Assembly (NCBI RefSeq): GCF_900156455.1
Contig: NZ_FTNQ01000002.1
Coordinates: forward strand, 806,001 to 870,000
Source: Microbacterium sp. RURRCA19A
Lineage (GTDB): Bacteria > Actinomycetota > Actinomycetes > Actinomycetales > Microbacteriaceae
Reading direction: 5' to 3'
Length of the DNA stretch: 64,000 nucleotides
Shown here: positions 19,243 to 30,120 of the stretch, one piece after another
How positions within the stretch are numbered: position 1 is the stretch's first letter
Layout of the letters: each line of letters starts with the position of its first letter
Notes under the pieces: model-generated
The model's input: the letters and a program-made list of their open reading frames with translations, nothing else
Database searches by the model: none
Told to the model about the DNA's origin: nothing
Program-made: the position numbers and the translations under genes

Positions 19243-22200
19243 TCAGACCGTACGGCGCTTGCGCAGGGCGAAGGCGAGACCGCCGGCGACCAGGAAGAAC
19301 GCGCCGCCGAGGGCGAGGCCCCACGGCACCTCGGTGCCCGTCGTGGCCAGCGCGCCCGGCGACCCGGTGGCCGCGCTCGACGACGGCGCGGGGACCGGCG
19401 TGTTCGACGGCGTCGCAGTAGGCGTCGGCGTCGGGGTGGGCGTGGGCGTCGGCGTCGGGGTGCCCTCGTCGACCGGCTGCGCGCCCTTCAGGTACGCGCG
19501 GCCGAGCGGCGACGGCGCGACGGTGCCTTTCGCGGCGAAGTACTCCACCGTGGCCTGCAGGTCGATCTGACCCGAGTCCGCCTTGCCCGTGCCCTGGGCG
19601 AACGCGGTGAAGTTGTCGCCACCGGCCGCGAGGAACGAGTTCGTGACCACGCGGTAGGTCGCCGTGGGGTCGATGACGGTGCCGTTGAGCGTGATCTTCA
19701 GGATGCGAGATCCTTCCGCCGCCGTCGGGTCGTACTCGAACGCGAAACCTCGCGAGACCCCGAGGGCGAGGATCGGACGCGAGGCGCCGGCCGGCTGCCA
19801 CTGCTGCTCGAGCACGGCCTTGATCTGCGCGCCCGTCAGCGAGAGCGTGACCAGCGTGTTGCCGAAGGGCTGCACGTTCGCCACCTCGCGGTACGACATC
19901 GACCCGTTGTCGGCGCCGTAGAGCAGGTCGGCGCGCAGCCCGCCGGGGTTCATGAAGGAGATCTGCGCGTCCTGCCCGTTGAACGACGGGTTCTCGCTCG
20001 TGGCCCACAGGTAGACGTCGGCGACGGTGTTGCCGAGCGTGGAGTAGGCGCCGCGGTCCTCGCCGCCCGAACCGTTCTTGGCCCGCGTGATGTCGGTCGT
20101 GATCGTGCCGACCTCGACCTGGCCCTTCACGTCGGCGGTGGCCTTGGCATCCGCCACGATCGTCGCGACCTGCGGCTGCGGGTACGCGATCCACTGCGAG
20201 ACGGTGGAGTCGTACAGCGACCGGACGCCCGGCGTGATCGAGACGAGCTTCCCGGCGTCGTCGAGGTCGATGTCGAGCGTGCCGAGGTTGGTGCCGTACG
20301 ACCCGGTCTGGATCACCGAACGACCCTCGATCGTGCACGCGTACTTCTGGTGCGTGTGCGCCGAGACGATGGCATCCACGTCGGCGGACGCCCCGCGGAC
20401 GAGATCGCCGAAGTCGCCGGACTCGGTGGCGATCTTCGTGCAGTCGGTGCCCTCGGAGCCTTCGTGGGCGAGCAGGATCACGATGTCGGCGCCGGCCGCA
20501 CGGGCGTTCTTCGCCTCGCGGTTGGCCGCCTCGACCTGGTCGCCGAACTCGATGTCGGCGATCTTCGACGGGTCGACCATGCCGGCCGTCTGGCGGGTGA
20601 CGGTGCCGACGAAGGCGACCTTCGTGCCGTCGACCTCCTTGATCGTGTAGGGCTTCAGGGCGGGGGTCTTGGTGCCCTTCTCGTACACGTTCGCGCCGAG
20701 CGCGAAGTCGCTGAAGTCGCCGGTGTTGTCGCCGTACGCGGGGATGACCCGGTCGGTGAGGTCGGCGAAGCCGCGGTCGAACTCGTGGTTGCCGACGGCG
20801 CTGACGTCGAGGCCGGCGGCCTTGAGCGCAGCGATGGTCGGGGTGTCCTGGTCGATGAACGACTCGAACGCGCTCGCGCCGATGTTGTCGCCGGCCGACA
20901 CGAACAGCGTGTTCGGGTTCTGCTGGCGGTACTTCTCGACCGCGCCGGCGAGCACGCCCGCGCCCGCGACGCCACCGCTCTCCTGCAGCAGGCGGCCGTG
21001 GAAGTCGTTGATCGTGAGGATCTGCAGATCGGGCGTCTTCGGCTGCGTCGGGCGCACCTCGAAAACCGTCGTCGACCCCGAGACCTCGTTGCCGGTGATG
21101 AGGAGCGGGATGCCGGTGGGCGAACGCAGCGCGGAGACGAAGGCGATTCCCTCGGGCCCGAGGTCGCCCGCGGCGGCGGTCTTGACGTCGGCGGAGGCGT
21201 CGCGGTTGTTCACGTACGTGACGTAGGTGGCGTTTTTCGGGTCGGTGACGTCGTAGACCATCACGCCGCCCGCCCGCTCGAGGCCGATGAACGCGTAGGT
21301 GCGGCCGTCGATCACGCCGACCGTGACGTTCTCGGGCTCGGGGCCCTTGTCGTCGCTGCGGTCGTCGACGGTGTTGTTGTCGTTCGACACGTTGAACAGC
21401 TGCGGGGCGACCTCCTTGAGCTTCTGCTCGAACTGGTCGCCCGAGTCGAAGACGAGCGTGCCCGCGGTGTCCCAGATCGAGAACGAGCGGCCGCCGTACG
21501 CGTACAGCTCGCTGTAGCACCCGTCCGCGGTCGTGCCGAGGTCGGTGACGACCTTGAGGCGTCCGAGGTCGGCATCCGCCGAGCGCCCCGCGAGCGGCGA
21601 CGTCGCGCAGATCGGGGCGAGGTCCTTCTTGCCGAGGTCCTTGATGCGCGCCTCGTCGATGAACGTGCCCCATTCGCGGCCGTCGCCCTCGTTCGCGGTG
21701 ACGAGGTAGGTCGTCGCCTTGCCGCCGACGCTGGCCGAGTACGACGCGATGCCGTCGGGCATGTAGAGGCCCTTCAGCCCCGGGATCGACCGGATGTTGA
21801 TCCCGCCGTCCTTGTCGCTGGTGTCGAGCGCGCTCGCGCCCCAGTCCTTGTAGCCGAGGGGCAGGATGCCGGTGACCTCGGCCTTGGCGAGGTCGACGGT
21901 CGCGACGGCGTTCGCCTCCTGCAGCGTGACGTAGGCCACCGAGCCGTCGACGGTGATGTACTCCGGCTCGAGGTTGCGCGAGACGCGGTTGGCCGACAGC
22001 GGTGTGGAGCCCTGATCGGGGGCGGCGACGTCGGGGCCGAACACGCGCACCTTCGGGTCGAGCGTCTTCGAGCCGCCCTGCTCGAAAGCGCGGAATCCCG
22101 CGGTCTTGACCGCGCTCTGCGCGGGAGCGGTGCGAGTGGATGCCAGCGGCACGACGCTGATCGAGCCTTCGGGGTCGAGGGAGAAGTCGTCGGCCGGTTC

Positions 22201-22731
22201 GCCCTCGTTGGCGACGACGGCGTACGTCCCGTCCTTCGAGAACGTGACCATGTCGGGCAGAGCCCCGACGGTGACCTCGCCGAGCTCGGCGCTTGCGGCG
22301 TCGTCCTGGGTGGCGTCGAAGAACATCAGGTGACCGGGCGCGGTCTTGTCGTCGGCCTCGAAGGCCACGACGCCGAGGCCGTCGTCGCGGACGGCGATCG
22401 AGTTGGCGACGCCGTCCGACGCGATGTCGAACAGCTTCGTCGGGTTCTTCGGGTCGCTGTTGTCGAGCACGCTCACGGTGCCCGCCTGCGCGTTCACGAC
22501 GAACAGCCGGTCGCGGTAGGCCTGCACGATCTCGGCGGCGGACTCCTTGTACACGTTCGTGTCGTAGGAGCCGACGGTGGTCAGCGCGATCGCGGCACCG
22601 GGGGCGCTGTTCGAGATCGGCGACGGGACGATGGCGGCGGAGGCCGCCGTCGCGCTCGTGAGGGCGAGCGCGCACACCGCCGCGGTCGTCGCGGTGAACG
22701 CGACGGCGCGGCGAAGGAACGACGAAGGCAT
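19243..22731 (-). CDS. surface-anchored choice-of-anchor I / 5'-nucleotidase fusion
   Basis: 1162-residue exported protein. A Sec signal peptide lies at about 1-33. A beta-propeller-like choice-of-anchor I (alkaline phosphatase-like) domain is at about 40-530. The metallophosphoesterase domain follows from about 540, with ligand motifs LTINDFHGR, SAGDNIGAS, VGNHEFDRG and SAHTHQ. A 5'-nucleotidase C-terminal domain lies at about 850-1040. A Thr-Pro repeat linker, an LPXTG-like LATTGTE, a membrane segment and a basic tail end the protein, so a sortase probably anchors it to the wall. It should dephosphorylate extracellular nucleotides for phosphate and nucleoside uptake. No pho box was identified. 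Confidence 0.92.
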   Translation of the reverse strand: MPSSFLRRAVAFTATTAAVCALALTSATAASAAIVPSPISNSAPGAAIALTTVGSYDTNVYKESAAEIVQAYRDRLFVVNAQAGTVSVLDNSDPKNPTKLFDIASDGVANSIAVRDDGLGVVAFEADDKTAPGHLMFFDATQDDAASAELGEVTVGALPDMVTFSKDGTYAVVANEGEPADDFSLDPEGSISVVPLASTRTAPAQSAVKTAGFRAFEQGGSKTLDPKVRVFGPDVAAPDQGSTPLSANRVSRNLEPEYITVDGSVAYVTLQEANAVATVDLAKAEVTGILPLGYKDWGASALDTSDKDGGINIRSIPGLKGLYMPDGIASYSASVGGKATTYLVTANEGDGREWGTFIDEARIKDLGKKDLAPICATSPLAGRSADADLGRLKVVTDLGTTADGCYSELYAYGGRSFSIWDTAGTLVFDSGDQFEQKLKEVAPQLFNVSNDNNTVDDRSDDKGPEPENVTVGVIDGRTYAFIGLERAGGVMVYDVTDPKNATYVTYVNNRDASADVKTAAAGDLGPEGIAFVSALRSPTGIPLLITGNEVSGSTTVFEVRPTQPKTPDLQILTINDFHGRLLQESGGVAGAGVLAGAVEKYRQQNPNTLFVSAGDNIGASAFESFIDQDTPTIAALKAAGLDVSAVGNHEFDRGFADLTDRVIPAYGDNTGDFSDFALGANVYEKGTKTPALKPYTIKEVDGTKVAFVGTVTRQTAGMVDPSKIADIEFGDQVEAANREAKNARAAGADIVILLAHEGSEGTDCTKIATESGDFGDLVRGASADVDAIVSAHTHQKYACTIEGRSVIQTGSYGTNLGTLDIDLDDAGKLVSITPGVRSLYDSTVSQWIAYPQPQVATIVADAKATADVKGQVEVGTITTDITRAKNGSGGEDRGAYSTLGNTVADVYLWATSENPSFNGQDAQISFMNPGGLRADLLYGADNGSMSYREVANVQPFGNTLVTLSLTGAQIKAVLEQQWQPAGASRPILALGVSRGFAFEYDPTAAEGSRILKITLNGTVIDPTATYRVVTNSFLAAGGDNFTAFAQGTGKADSGQIDLQATVEYFAAKGTVAPSPLGRAYLKGAQPVDEGTPTPTPTPTPTPTPTATPSNTPVPAPSSSAATGSPGALATTGTEVPWGLALGGAFFLVAGGLAFALRKRRTV

Positions 22732-22843
22732 GGCTGTGTCCTCGGGTGTCGGGGGAGGGTCCGTGCGGGGGCGCGGATCCCCGCCACTCTGCCGACCGGC
22801 GGTGACGGTGGGGTGAACGGGGCGGGAAGGGACAGGGCGACGC

Positions 22844-22879
22844 GGAGTGGCCCCCGCTCAGAAGAGCGAGGGCCACTCC
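22844..22879 (-). terminator. terminator of the repeat-protein gene
   Basis: Arms of 16 nt (22844-22859 and 22864-22879) pair with one mismatch around an AGAA loop, 62 nt past the stop of the minus-strand gene at 22942. Confidence 0.75.
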
Positions 22880-22941
22880 GGTCGCGGCTAAATATTCGAC
22901 CGTCTTGGTGGCAGCGAGCGGTGCCTACACGCCGCGCATCG

Positions 22942-24246
22942 TCAGCAGGTGCCGTCGACCCAGGTGACCGAGTACCAGTAGTCGTCCCCCCACTCGGCGT
23001 GAGCCGATGTCACGCCGGTGGCGATAGATGCTCCGCCGCCCGTCAGGTCGCCGCCGGGAGTCAGCACCGTCCAAGGGCCGACGACCTTGGATCCCGTCGG
23101 TGTGGTCCAGTCGCCCGCACCCACGGTGTCCAGCTGTCCGTTGGCATAGCGTCGGTAATGCCCACCGCTGGCGTCCACCCATGTGAGCGGCAGAGCGTAG
23201 TCACGATCCCACTCGTCGGCAGCCGAAGTCACGCCCGTCAGGAGAGATTGACCACCGCCCAAGAGCTGCCCGGTCGGGCTGAGCACAGTCCAGGGGCCCA
23301 CGACGATGGATCCCGCGGGCACTGTCCAGTCCCCGGTGCCTGTTGCCGTATCCAGGCTGCCGTTGAAGTAGCGGCGGTAGTGGGCGCCGCTCCCGTCGAT
23401 CCACGTCATCGAGAGTCCGTAGTCGCGGTCGATCTCGGAGTGAGCGGAGGTGACGCCCGTCGCAATCGTCTGCCCGCCCTGAGACAGTGCACCGCCGGGG
23501 CTGAGAATCGTCCACGGTCCGACGACTGTGGAGCCCGGCACTGCAGCCCAGTCCGTAGCTCCGACAGAGGTGTCACTGGTGTTGTAGCGCCGATAGTGCG
23601 CACCACTTCCGTCGATCCACGTTGTTGGGAGACCGTAGTCTCGATCCCACTCGGCATGGGCGGATGTCACACCGGTCGCTCCGTTGGATAGTTCCCCCGC
23701 CGGACTCAGGGTCGTCCAGGGGCCGACCACGATCGTCCCTGTGGGGACAGTCCAGTCCGCACTGCCCGAGCTGGAGAAGGTGCCGTTGAGCGCTCGCCGG
23801 TAGTGCGCTGACTGGGTAGTACTTCCTGCGGGGGAACTCACCGAGGCGCTGGAGGTCGTCGTGCCGGATGCCGCACTGAGCGTCCCCGAGTTTCCGCCGG
23901 AGACGATCTTGATGTCAGGCAGGGCGAGCTTTCCGTCGCTCGCGGTGACGCCGCTGTACGTCGTCGTGCCGTTGGCGAACGCGTATCCGCTGCTCAGGGT
24001 GGCCGTGATGGTTCGGCCTGCATCGGGCACGTTGTCGATACTGGCCGTCACAGAGGCGCCGGAAATCGGTGAACACAGCGTGCCCGAATACGAAGGCTTG
24101 TCGAACGAGAGCGTCAGCGTGCCTGACGCAGCGTGTGCGGGTGCCGCGGACGCCAGCGCGATTGCGGGGATCGTCCACGCTGCTCCAGCGATCAGCGTCC
24201 GGCGAGGGACGTCTCGGAAGGCGGGGCTATCGATGGAATCATCCAT
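22942..24246 (-). CDS. exported protein with four ~70-residue tandem repeats, unrecognised
   Basis: 434 residues, not recognised. An N-terminal signal with a twin-arginine-like start (PRRTLIAGAAWTIPAIALA) ends at about APAHA, residue 39. An Ig-like Ser/Thr-rich domain follows at about 42-145. Four repeats run from 148, 217, 289 and 363. Each begins HYRR and carries DW, VVGPWT, LSP.G.L, TGVTSAH.E.DRDYGL and TW(I/V)D.SG. The only cysteines I see are near residue 58 and the last residue, so a disulfide could join the Ig-like domain to the C-terminus. There is no cell-wall sorting signal, so it is probably released. A TTAGGAG ribosome site supports the ATG. Base composition is visibly less GC-rich than its neighbours, compatible with recent gain. 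Confidence 0.75.
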   Translation of the reverse strand: MDDSIDSPAFRDVPRRTLIAGAAWTIPAIALASAAPAHAASGTLTLSFDKPSYSGTLCSPISGASVTASIDNVPDAGRTITATLSSGYAFANGTTTYSGVTASDGKLALPDIKIVSGGNSGTLSAASGTTTSSASVSSPAGSTTQSAHYRRALNGTFSSSGSADWTVPTGTIVVGPWTTLSPAGELSNGATGVTSAHAEWDRDYGLPTTWIDGSGAHYRRYNTSDTSVGATDWAAVPGSTVVGPWTILSPGGALSQGGQTIATGVTSAHSEIDRDYGLSMTWIDGSGAHYRRYFNGSLDTATGTGDWTVPAGSIVVGPWTVLSPTGQLLGGGQSLLTGVTSAADEWDRDYALPLTWVDASGGHYRRYANGQLDTVGAGDWTTPTGSKVVGPWTVLTPGGDLTGGGASIATGVTSAHAEWGDDYWYSVTWVDGTC

Positions 24247-24401
24247 GAGAGTTCTCCTAAGGTTCGGGTATCTGATCAGTGTTCGAGGACGGGCACTTCT
24301 GTTGACTCGAGATCAAGGAACTGGCGTCATTTCCGCCGACGTTGTTCCTCTCGGCGTCAGTCGAGCGATCTCGTGAGGCCTGGGAGCCGTACGCTGATGC
24401 C

Positions 24402-25124
24402 ATGTCTCCTGAGGTCGCTGGGACCCACCCCGATGAACCGCACCGTCAAGGACTCGCCCAGCGCCTGAACTGGCTGCGCGCCGGCGTGCTCGGCGCCAAC
24501 GACGGCATCGTGTCGACCGCCGCGGTCGTGGTCGGTGTCGCGGGGGCCACGAGCGAGGTCGGGCCGGTGCTCATCGCGGGCCTCGCCGCCCTCGTCGGAG
24601 GCGCGATCTCGATGGCGCTCGGCGAGTACGTGTCGGTGTCGAGCCAGCGCGACAGCGAGCACGCGCTCATCCAGAAGGAGCGCCGCGAGCTGGCCGAGGA
24701 GCCCGAGGCCGAGCTGGCCGAGCTCGTGGGTCTGTACGAAGCCCAGGGGCTCAGCCGCGAGACGGCGACGCGCGTGGCGACCGAGCTCACGGCATCCGAT
24801 GCCCTCAAGGCGCACCTCTCCATCGAGCTGAACATCGACGCCGACGACGTGGTGAGCCCGTGGGCCGCGGCGTTCGCGTCGGCGGTGGCCTTCACGGTCG
24901 GCGCGATCCTGCCGATGCTGACGATCCTCCTCGCGCCGGTCGAGGTGCGCGTGCCGCTCACGTTCGTCGCCGTGCTCATCGCCCTGGCGGTCACCGGGTA
25001 CCTCGCCGCATGGATCGGCGGGGCGCGCCGTGGTCGGGCGATCCTGCGGACCGTGATCGGCGGTGCGCTCGCCCTCGGCGCGACGTACGCGGTCGGGGCG
25101 TTGTTCGGGGTCGTCGCGGGCTGA
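24402..25124 (+). CDS. VIT1/CCC1 family iron/manganese transporter
   Basis: 240-residue membrane protein of the VIT family that exports Fe2+ or Mn2+ from the cytosol. The first segment carries LGANDGIVSTAAVVVGVAGA, the family signature. A cytoplasmic metal-binding helix region rich in Glu lies at about 75-110 (RRELAEEPEAELAELV), followed by three hydrophobic C-terminal segments. TACGCT lies 6 nt before the ATG, so it is probably leaderless. Single-gene unit. Confidence 0.92.
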   Translation: MSPEVAGTHPDEPHRQGLAQRLNWLRAGVLGANDGIVSTAAVVVGVAGATSEVGPVLIAGLAALVGGAISMALGEYVSVSSQRDSEHALIQKERRELAEEPEAELAELVGLYEAQGLSRETATRVATELTASDALKAHLSIELNIDADDVVSPWAAAFASAVAFTVGAILPMLTILLAPVEVRVPLTFVAVLIALAVTGYLAAWIGGARRGRAILRTVIGGALALGATYAVGALFGVVAG

Positions 25125-25241
25125 TGAGAGGACGGGAGAAGCTGCAGCTCGCGGTGCGGTTCTGGTGAAATCCAGCACGGTCGGGGCGAGACTTGTCTCC
25201 GGCGACGCGTTGCTTCTTGTGCGCGGGGGCACCATCCCCTC

Positions 25242-26205
<964 letters not shown>

Positions 26206-26212
26206 TAATTAC

Positions 26213-26224
26213 AAGGACGTCCAA
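26213..26224. promoter_or_regulatory. palindrome upstream of acyl-CoA dehydrogenase, possible operator
   Basis: AAGGACGTCCAA contains the perfect 8-bp palindrome GGACGTCC, 48 nt before the acyl-CoA dehydrogenase ATG and next to a TAAAAT box. It fits a repressor site of a TetR or MarR type, but no regulator is assigned. Confidence 0.4.
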
Positions 26225-26271
26225 CTAAAATCGCTCTCGCGACGACGCCGTCGCCGAAGAAGGAGAGCCGC

Positions 26272-27435
26272 ATGGACGCCACCCCTGCCCCCGCGCTCGA
26301 CGCCCTGACCGCCGACGACCGCGCCGCCATCCTCGACGCCGTCCGCGAGTTCGCCGCGACCGAGCTGACGCCCCACGCCCAGGAGTGGGATGCCGCGAAG
26401 CACTTCCCGCGCGACGTGCTGCGCCGCGCCGGCGAACTGGGGCTCGGGGGTGTGTGCGTGCGCGAGGAGTCCGGGGGTGCCGGCTTCCCCCGCCGCTTCG
26501 CGGTGGAGATCTTCGAGGAGCTGGCCGCGGGCGACCCGACGGTCACCGCGTACCTGACGATCCACAACATGGTCGCGTGGATGATCGACGCCTACGGCGA
26601 CGACGCCCAGCGCGAGCGATGGCTCCCGGGCCTCGTCGCGATGGACGACCTCGGGGCGTACTGCCTCACCGAACCCGGGGCGGGATCGGATGCCGCCGCG
26701 ATCACCACTTCGGCCATCCGGCACGGCGACGCGTACGTGCTCACGGGCGTCAAGCAGTTCATCTCGGGCGCGGGCGAGGCATCCGTCTATGTCGTCATGG
26801 CCCGGACCGGCGAACCGGGCGCGCGCGGGATCAGTGCGTTCCTCGTACCGGCGGATGCGGCGGGACTGTCGTTCGGGCCGAACGAGAAGAAGATGGGCTG
26901 GAACGCCCAGCCCACCCGACAGGTCGTGCTCGACGAGGTGCGTGTTCCCGCCGAGAATCTGCTCGGCGGCGAGGGCCGCGGCTTCGGCATCGCGATGGCG
27001 GCGCTCAACGGCGGTCGTCTGAACATCGCCGCGTGCTCGCTCGGCGGGGCGCGCTGGGCCATGGGACGCGCGGTCGCCTACGTGCACGAGCGCTTCACAT
27101 TCGGCGACCCGCTGGCCGAGAAGCAGTCGGTCGTGTTCGCCGTCGCCGACATGGCGACCGAGCTGGAGGCGGCCCGACTCCTCGTCCACTCGGCGGCGGA
27201 GCACCTGGATGCCAAGGAACCCGACGCCGCGACCCGCTGCGCAATGGCCAAGCGCTTCGCGACCGACGTCGGCTTCCGCGTCGCGAACGAGGCCCTGCAA
27301 CTGCACGGCGGCTACGGCTACCTGCAGGACTACGGCATCGAGAAGGTCGTCCGCGATCTGCGCGTGCACCAGATCCTCGAGGGGACGAACGAGATCATGC
27401 GGCTCATCGTCGGGCGGAGCGTGCTGGCGGCCTGA
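26272..27435 (+). CDS. acyl-CoA dehydrogenase (isobutyryl/short-chain type)
   Basis: 387-residue FAD enzyme that introduces the alpha-beta double bond in acyl-CoA. The N-terminal helical domain is at about 10-125. The FAD motif [14 protein letters not shown] is at about 131-143. The C-terminal catalytic glutamate is in [11 protein letters not shown]. Together with the enoyl-CoA hydratase 71 nt downstream it fits branched-chain amino-acid (valine) or short-chain acyl-CoA degradation. A GAAGGAGA site precedes the ATG. Confidence 0.92.
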   Translation: MDATPAPALDALTADDRAAILDAVREFAATELTPHAQEWDAAKHFPRDVLRRAGELGLGGVCVREESGGAGFPRRFAVEIFEELAAGDPTVTAYLTIHNMVAWMIDAYGDDAQRERWLPGLVAMDDLGAYCLTEPGAGSDAAAITTSAIRHGDAYVLTGVKQFISGAGEASVYVVMARTGEPGARGISAFLVPADAAGLSFGPNEKKMGWNAQPTRQVVLDEVRVPAENLLGGEGRGFGIAMAALNGGRLNIAACSLGGARWAMGRAVAYVHERFTFGDPLAEKQSVVFAVADMATELEAARLLVHSAAEHLDAKEPDAATRCAMAKRFATDVGFRVANEALQLHGGYGYLQDYGIEKVVRDLRVHQILEGTNEIMRLIVGRSVLAA

Positions 27436-27506
27436 GGGCCGGAACCCCCTCGGCGATGTCGGGGGAGCGTGCGACGATGCCGGGAGGACACCACGAGGGG
27501 AGCGGC

Positions 27507-28295
27507 ATGGCCGATCACATCGCCGAGTACGAGACGATCCGGGTCGAGCAGCGCGGGCGGGTGGGGTGGATCACCCTCGACCGGCCCGAGGCGCTGAACG
27601 CGCTGGACACGCGGTCGATGACCGAGGTGGTGGCCGCGGCGACCGCCTTCGATGACGCCCCCGATGTCGGGGCGATCGTGGTCACCGGCTCCGAGAAGGC
27701 GTTCGCCGCGGGAGCCGACATCAAAGAGATGGAGGGGAAGTCGGGGCTCGACATGACCCTCAGCGACCACTTCGGGGCGTGGAGCCGCTTCGCCGCGGTG
27801 CGGACGCCGGTGATCGCGGCGGTGTCCGGCTACGCCCTCGGCGGCGGGTGCGAGCTCGCGCTCATGTGCGACATCATCCTGGCGTCCGACCGCGCGAAGT
27901 TCGGGCAGCCCGAGGTGCAGCTCGGGGTCATCCCCGGCATGGGCGGCACGCAGCGGCTCGTGCGCGCGCTCGGGTATTACAAGGCCGCCGAGATGGTGCT
28001 GACCGGCCGCATGATCGACGCCGCCGAGGCCGAGCGGGTCGGACTCGTGTCGCGGGTCGTCCCCGCCGCCGACCTCCTCGGCGAAGCGGATGCCGTGGCC
28101 CGCACGATCGCCGAGAAGCCGCTGCCCGCGCTGTACGCGGCCAAGGCCGCGCTCGACGTCGCCCTGGAGTCCACCCTCGCCGAGGGGCTGCGGTTCGAAC
28201 GGCAGGCGTTCTTCGCGCTGTTCGACACCGCCGACCAGAAGGAGGGCATGGCGGCTTTCCGCGAGAAGCGGGCGCCGAACTTCACGCACCGCTGA
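27507..28295 (+). CDS. enoyl-CoA hydratase
   Basis: 262-residue crotonase-fold enzyme that hydrates 2-enoyl-CoA. The oxyanion-hole motif is [11 protein letters not shown]. Both catalytic glutamates are present, in [11 protein letters not shown] and [12 protein letters not shown]. Length matches the family. The GAGGGGAG site places the start at 27507. It is co-directional with the dehydrogenase and is followed, on the other strand, by a MarR regulator that ends 12 nt away. Confidence 0.93.
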   Translation: MADHIAEYETIRVEQRGRVGWITLDRPEALNALDTRSMTEVVAAATAFDDAPDVGAIVVTGSEKAFAAGADIKEMEGKSGLDMTLSDHFGAWSRFAAVRTPVIAAVSGYALGGGCELALMCDIILASDRAKFGQPEVQLGVIPGMGGTQRLVRALGYYKAAEMVLTGRMIDAAEAERVGLVSRVVPAADLLGEADAVARTIAEKPLPALYAAKAALDVALESTLAEGLRFERQAFFALFDTADQKEGMAAFREKRAPNFTHR

Positions 28296-28307
28296 GCACA
28301 GCCCGCG

Positions 28308-28835
28308 CTACAGCGGGTCGGGCACGGGCGTCGGGTCGGCGAAATCGCCCGCCGACTTCCGGAACCGGGCGATGATCCGCACGAGTTCGGTCGCGTCCTC
28401 GGGGGCGAGACCCGGGTCGCGGAAGACGGTGCTCAACGCCTCCGTCGCGTCGTCGACGCGCTGACGGCCGGCATCCGTGAGGACCAGAAGAGCCGCACGC
28501 CCGTCGCTCGGGTGGGCCTCGCGCGTCAGCAGGCCGTCGCGGGCGAGACGTTCCACCGTGTTCGTGACGCTGGTGGGGTGCACCTGCAGGCGTGCGATCG
28601 CGCTGGCCATCGGCATCCGACCCTCGCGTGTGAACGCGAGCAGCCGCAGCATCTCGAAGCGCGAGAACGACAGGTCGAGCGGCTTGAGTGCGCGCTCGAT
28701 GGATGCCGTCAGCAGTTGGTGCGCGCGAATCACCGATGTCACCACGGTCATGCCGTCGGCGGCGTCGTCCCAGCCGTGCGCGATCCACTGGCGCTTGGCT
28801 TCGGCGATCGGGTCGACCGGTAGGCGTCTCGGCAT
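28308..28835 (-). CDS. MarR family transcriptional regulator
   Basis: 175-residue winged-helix regulator. The recognition helix region is VHPTSVTNTVERLARDGLLTREAHPSDGRA, with the wing in AHPSDGRAALLVLT. A strong GGAAGGAGG site precedes the ATG. It is convergent with the acyl-CoA genes, so it may control them, but no operator was identified. Confidence 0.9.
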   Translation of the reverse strand: MPRRLPVDPIAEAKRQWIAHGWDDAADGMTVVTSVIRAHQLLTASIERALKPLDLSFSRFEMLRLLAFTREGRMPMASAIARLQVHPTSVTNTVERLARDGLLTREAHPSDGRAALLVLTDAGRQRVDDATEALSTVFRDPGLAPEDATELVRIIARFRKSAGDFADPTPVPDPL

Positions 28836-28970
28836 CCGTCCTCCTTCCGCCTCACCGTACCGGCCTACCATCCCGCGGGGCGGCGACCAAGCGCGTCGTG
28901 CGCGCGGTCGAAGGACAGCCGGTTTCGGTATCGTCGGGAGGTCAGTCCTCACTCCGGCCCGAAGAAGTAG

Positions 28971-29936
28971 ATGGCGTCCACATCCCGCACCCCGCAGCGC
29001 GGGCCGTCGCGCGTCTTCGGCGCGCTCACGCCCGCGCAGTGGATCGGATCGGTGCTGCTGCTGGGCGCCGCGGCGCTGGTCGTCGCCGTCTTCGTCGTGC
29101 TGATCGCGCGGGTGCTCGTGTCGCTCGGGCCCGTCCGGGCGTTCATCGACGTCTACCCGGGCTCGTACGAGCTCCCCGCGGCGGCGCCCGTCGGCATCCC
29201 CGCGTGGCTCGGTTGGCAGCACTTCCTCAACAGCCTGTTCCTGCTGCTCGTCATCCGCTCGGGCCTTCAGTTCCGTCGGCAGAAGCGACCGGATGCCTTC
29301 TGGTCGCCGCGGGGGAACAAGCGGCGCCGCATCAGCCTGGCGCTCTGGTTCCATCAGGCGATCGACGTGCTGTGGATCGCCAACGGCGTGGTCTACATCG
29401 TGCTGCTGTTCGCGACCGGGCAGTGGATGCGGGTCGTGCCCACGTCGTGGGACGTCTTCCCGAACGCGGTGTCCGCCGCGCTGCAGTACGCGGCGCTGGA
29501 CTGGCCGACCGAGAACGGCTGGGTGAACTACAACGCCCTGCAACAGCTCTCGTACTTCGCGATCACCTTCGTCGCGGCGCCGCTGGCCATCGCCACGGGC
29601 GTGCGGCTGTCGGGGGTTTGGCCGAAGGACGCCCCCCGTCTGAACCGGGTCGTGTCGGCGGAGTGGGCGCGTCGCATCCACTACCCCGTGATGCTGTTCT
29701 TCGTCGTGTTCATCGCGGTGCACGTGTTCCTCGTCCTCGCCACGGGAGCCCTCCGCAACCTGAACCACATGTACGCCGCTCGCGGAGCCGTCGACCCCGA
29801 CGCCTTCGGCACCGACCCGACCGGGCTGCTGCTGTTCGCGGCATCCCTGCTGGTGATGGCCGCGGCCTGGATCGCCGCGCGCCCCACGCTGCTGATCCCG
29901 CTGGCGCGCCTGTTCGGCGACGTGAAGCAGCGCTGA
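28971..29936 (+). CDS. cytochrome b/b6 domain membrane protein
   Basis: 321-residue protein with about five or six hydrophobic segments and four membrane-embedded histidines that could ligate two haems: H84 (WQHFLN), H128 (WFHQAID), H237 (RIHYPV) and H251 (AVHVFL). This is the pattern of di-haem cytochrome b561-like subunits of periplasmic oxidoreductases. No catalytic partner is adjacent. A molybdopterin oxidoreductase 31 kb away in this window (61330) is a conceivable partner, but that is speculation. Confidence 0.8.
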   Translation: MASTSRTPQRGPSRVFGALTPAQWIGSVLLLGAAALVVAVFVVLIARVLVSLGPVRAFIDVYPGSYELPAAAPVGIPAWLGWQHFLNSLFLLLVIRSGLQFRRQKRPDAFWSPRGNKRRRISLALWFHQAIDVLWIANGVVYIVLLFATGQWMRVVPTSWDVFPNAVSAALQYAALDWPTENGWVNYNALQQLSYFAITFVAAPLAIATGVRLSGVWPKDAPRLNRVVSAEWARRIHYPVMLFFVVFIAVHVFLVLATGALRNLNHMYAARGAVDPDAFGTDPTGLLLFAASLLVMAAAWIAARPTLLIPLARLFGDVKQR

Positions 29937-30022
29937 CGGCCGTGTGCCGCCGTCGGGGCGACGGGGCGTGTGCGCGGCGGGCGTGTGCCGTGTGGTCTGC
30001 GCCGGTGGGGGGTGTGCCGTGT

Positions 30023-30108
30023 GGCGGAGTTCGTGGGCGGCGCGCCGGTGGGGGACGTCGTGGGGCGGCGTGTCGTGGATGGACTCCGCAGGACGGTTCG
30101 GCGGCGGG
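30023..30108. repeat. dispersed intergenic repeat, copy B
   Basis: Matches copy A at 19071-19156 (66 of 86 ungapped positions). It lies in the GC-rich gap between the cytochrome b gene and the BioQ-like gene, where I see no gene. Confidence 0.6.
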
Positions 30109-30120
30109 GCGGTTCTGGGG

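Noticed and set aside
19060..23691. 1543-codon plus-strand frame over the nucleotidase
   Set aside because: Antisense shadow of two exported proteins that have signal peptides and motifs on the minus strand.
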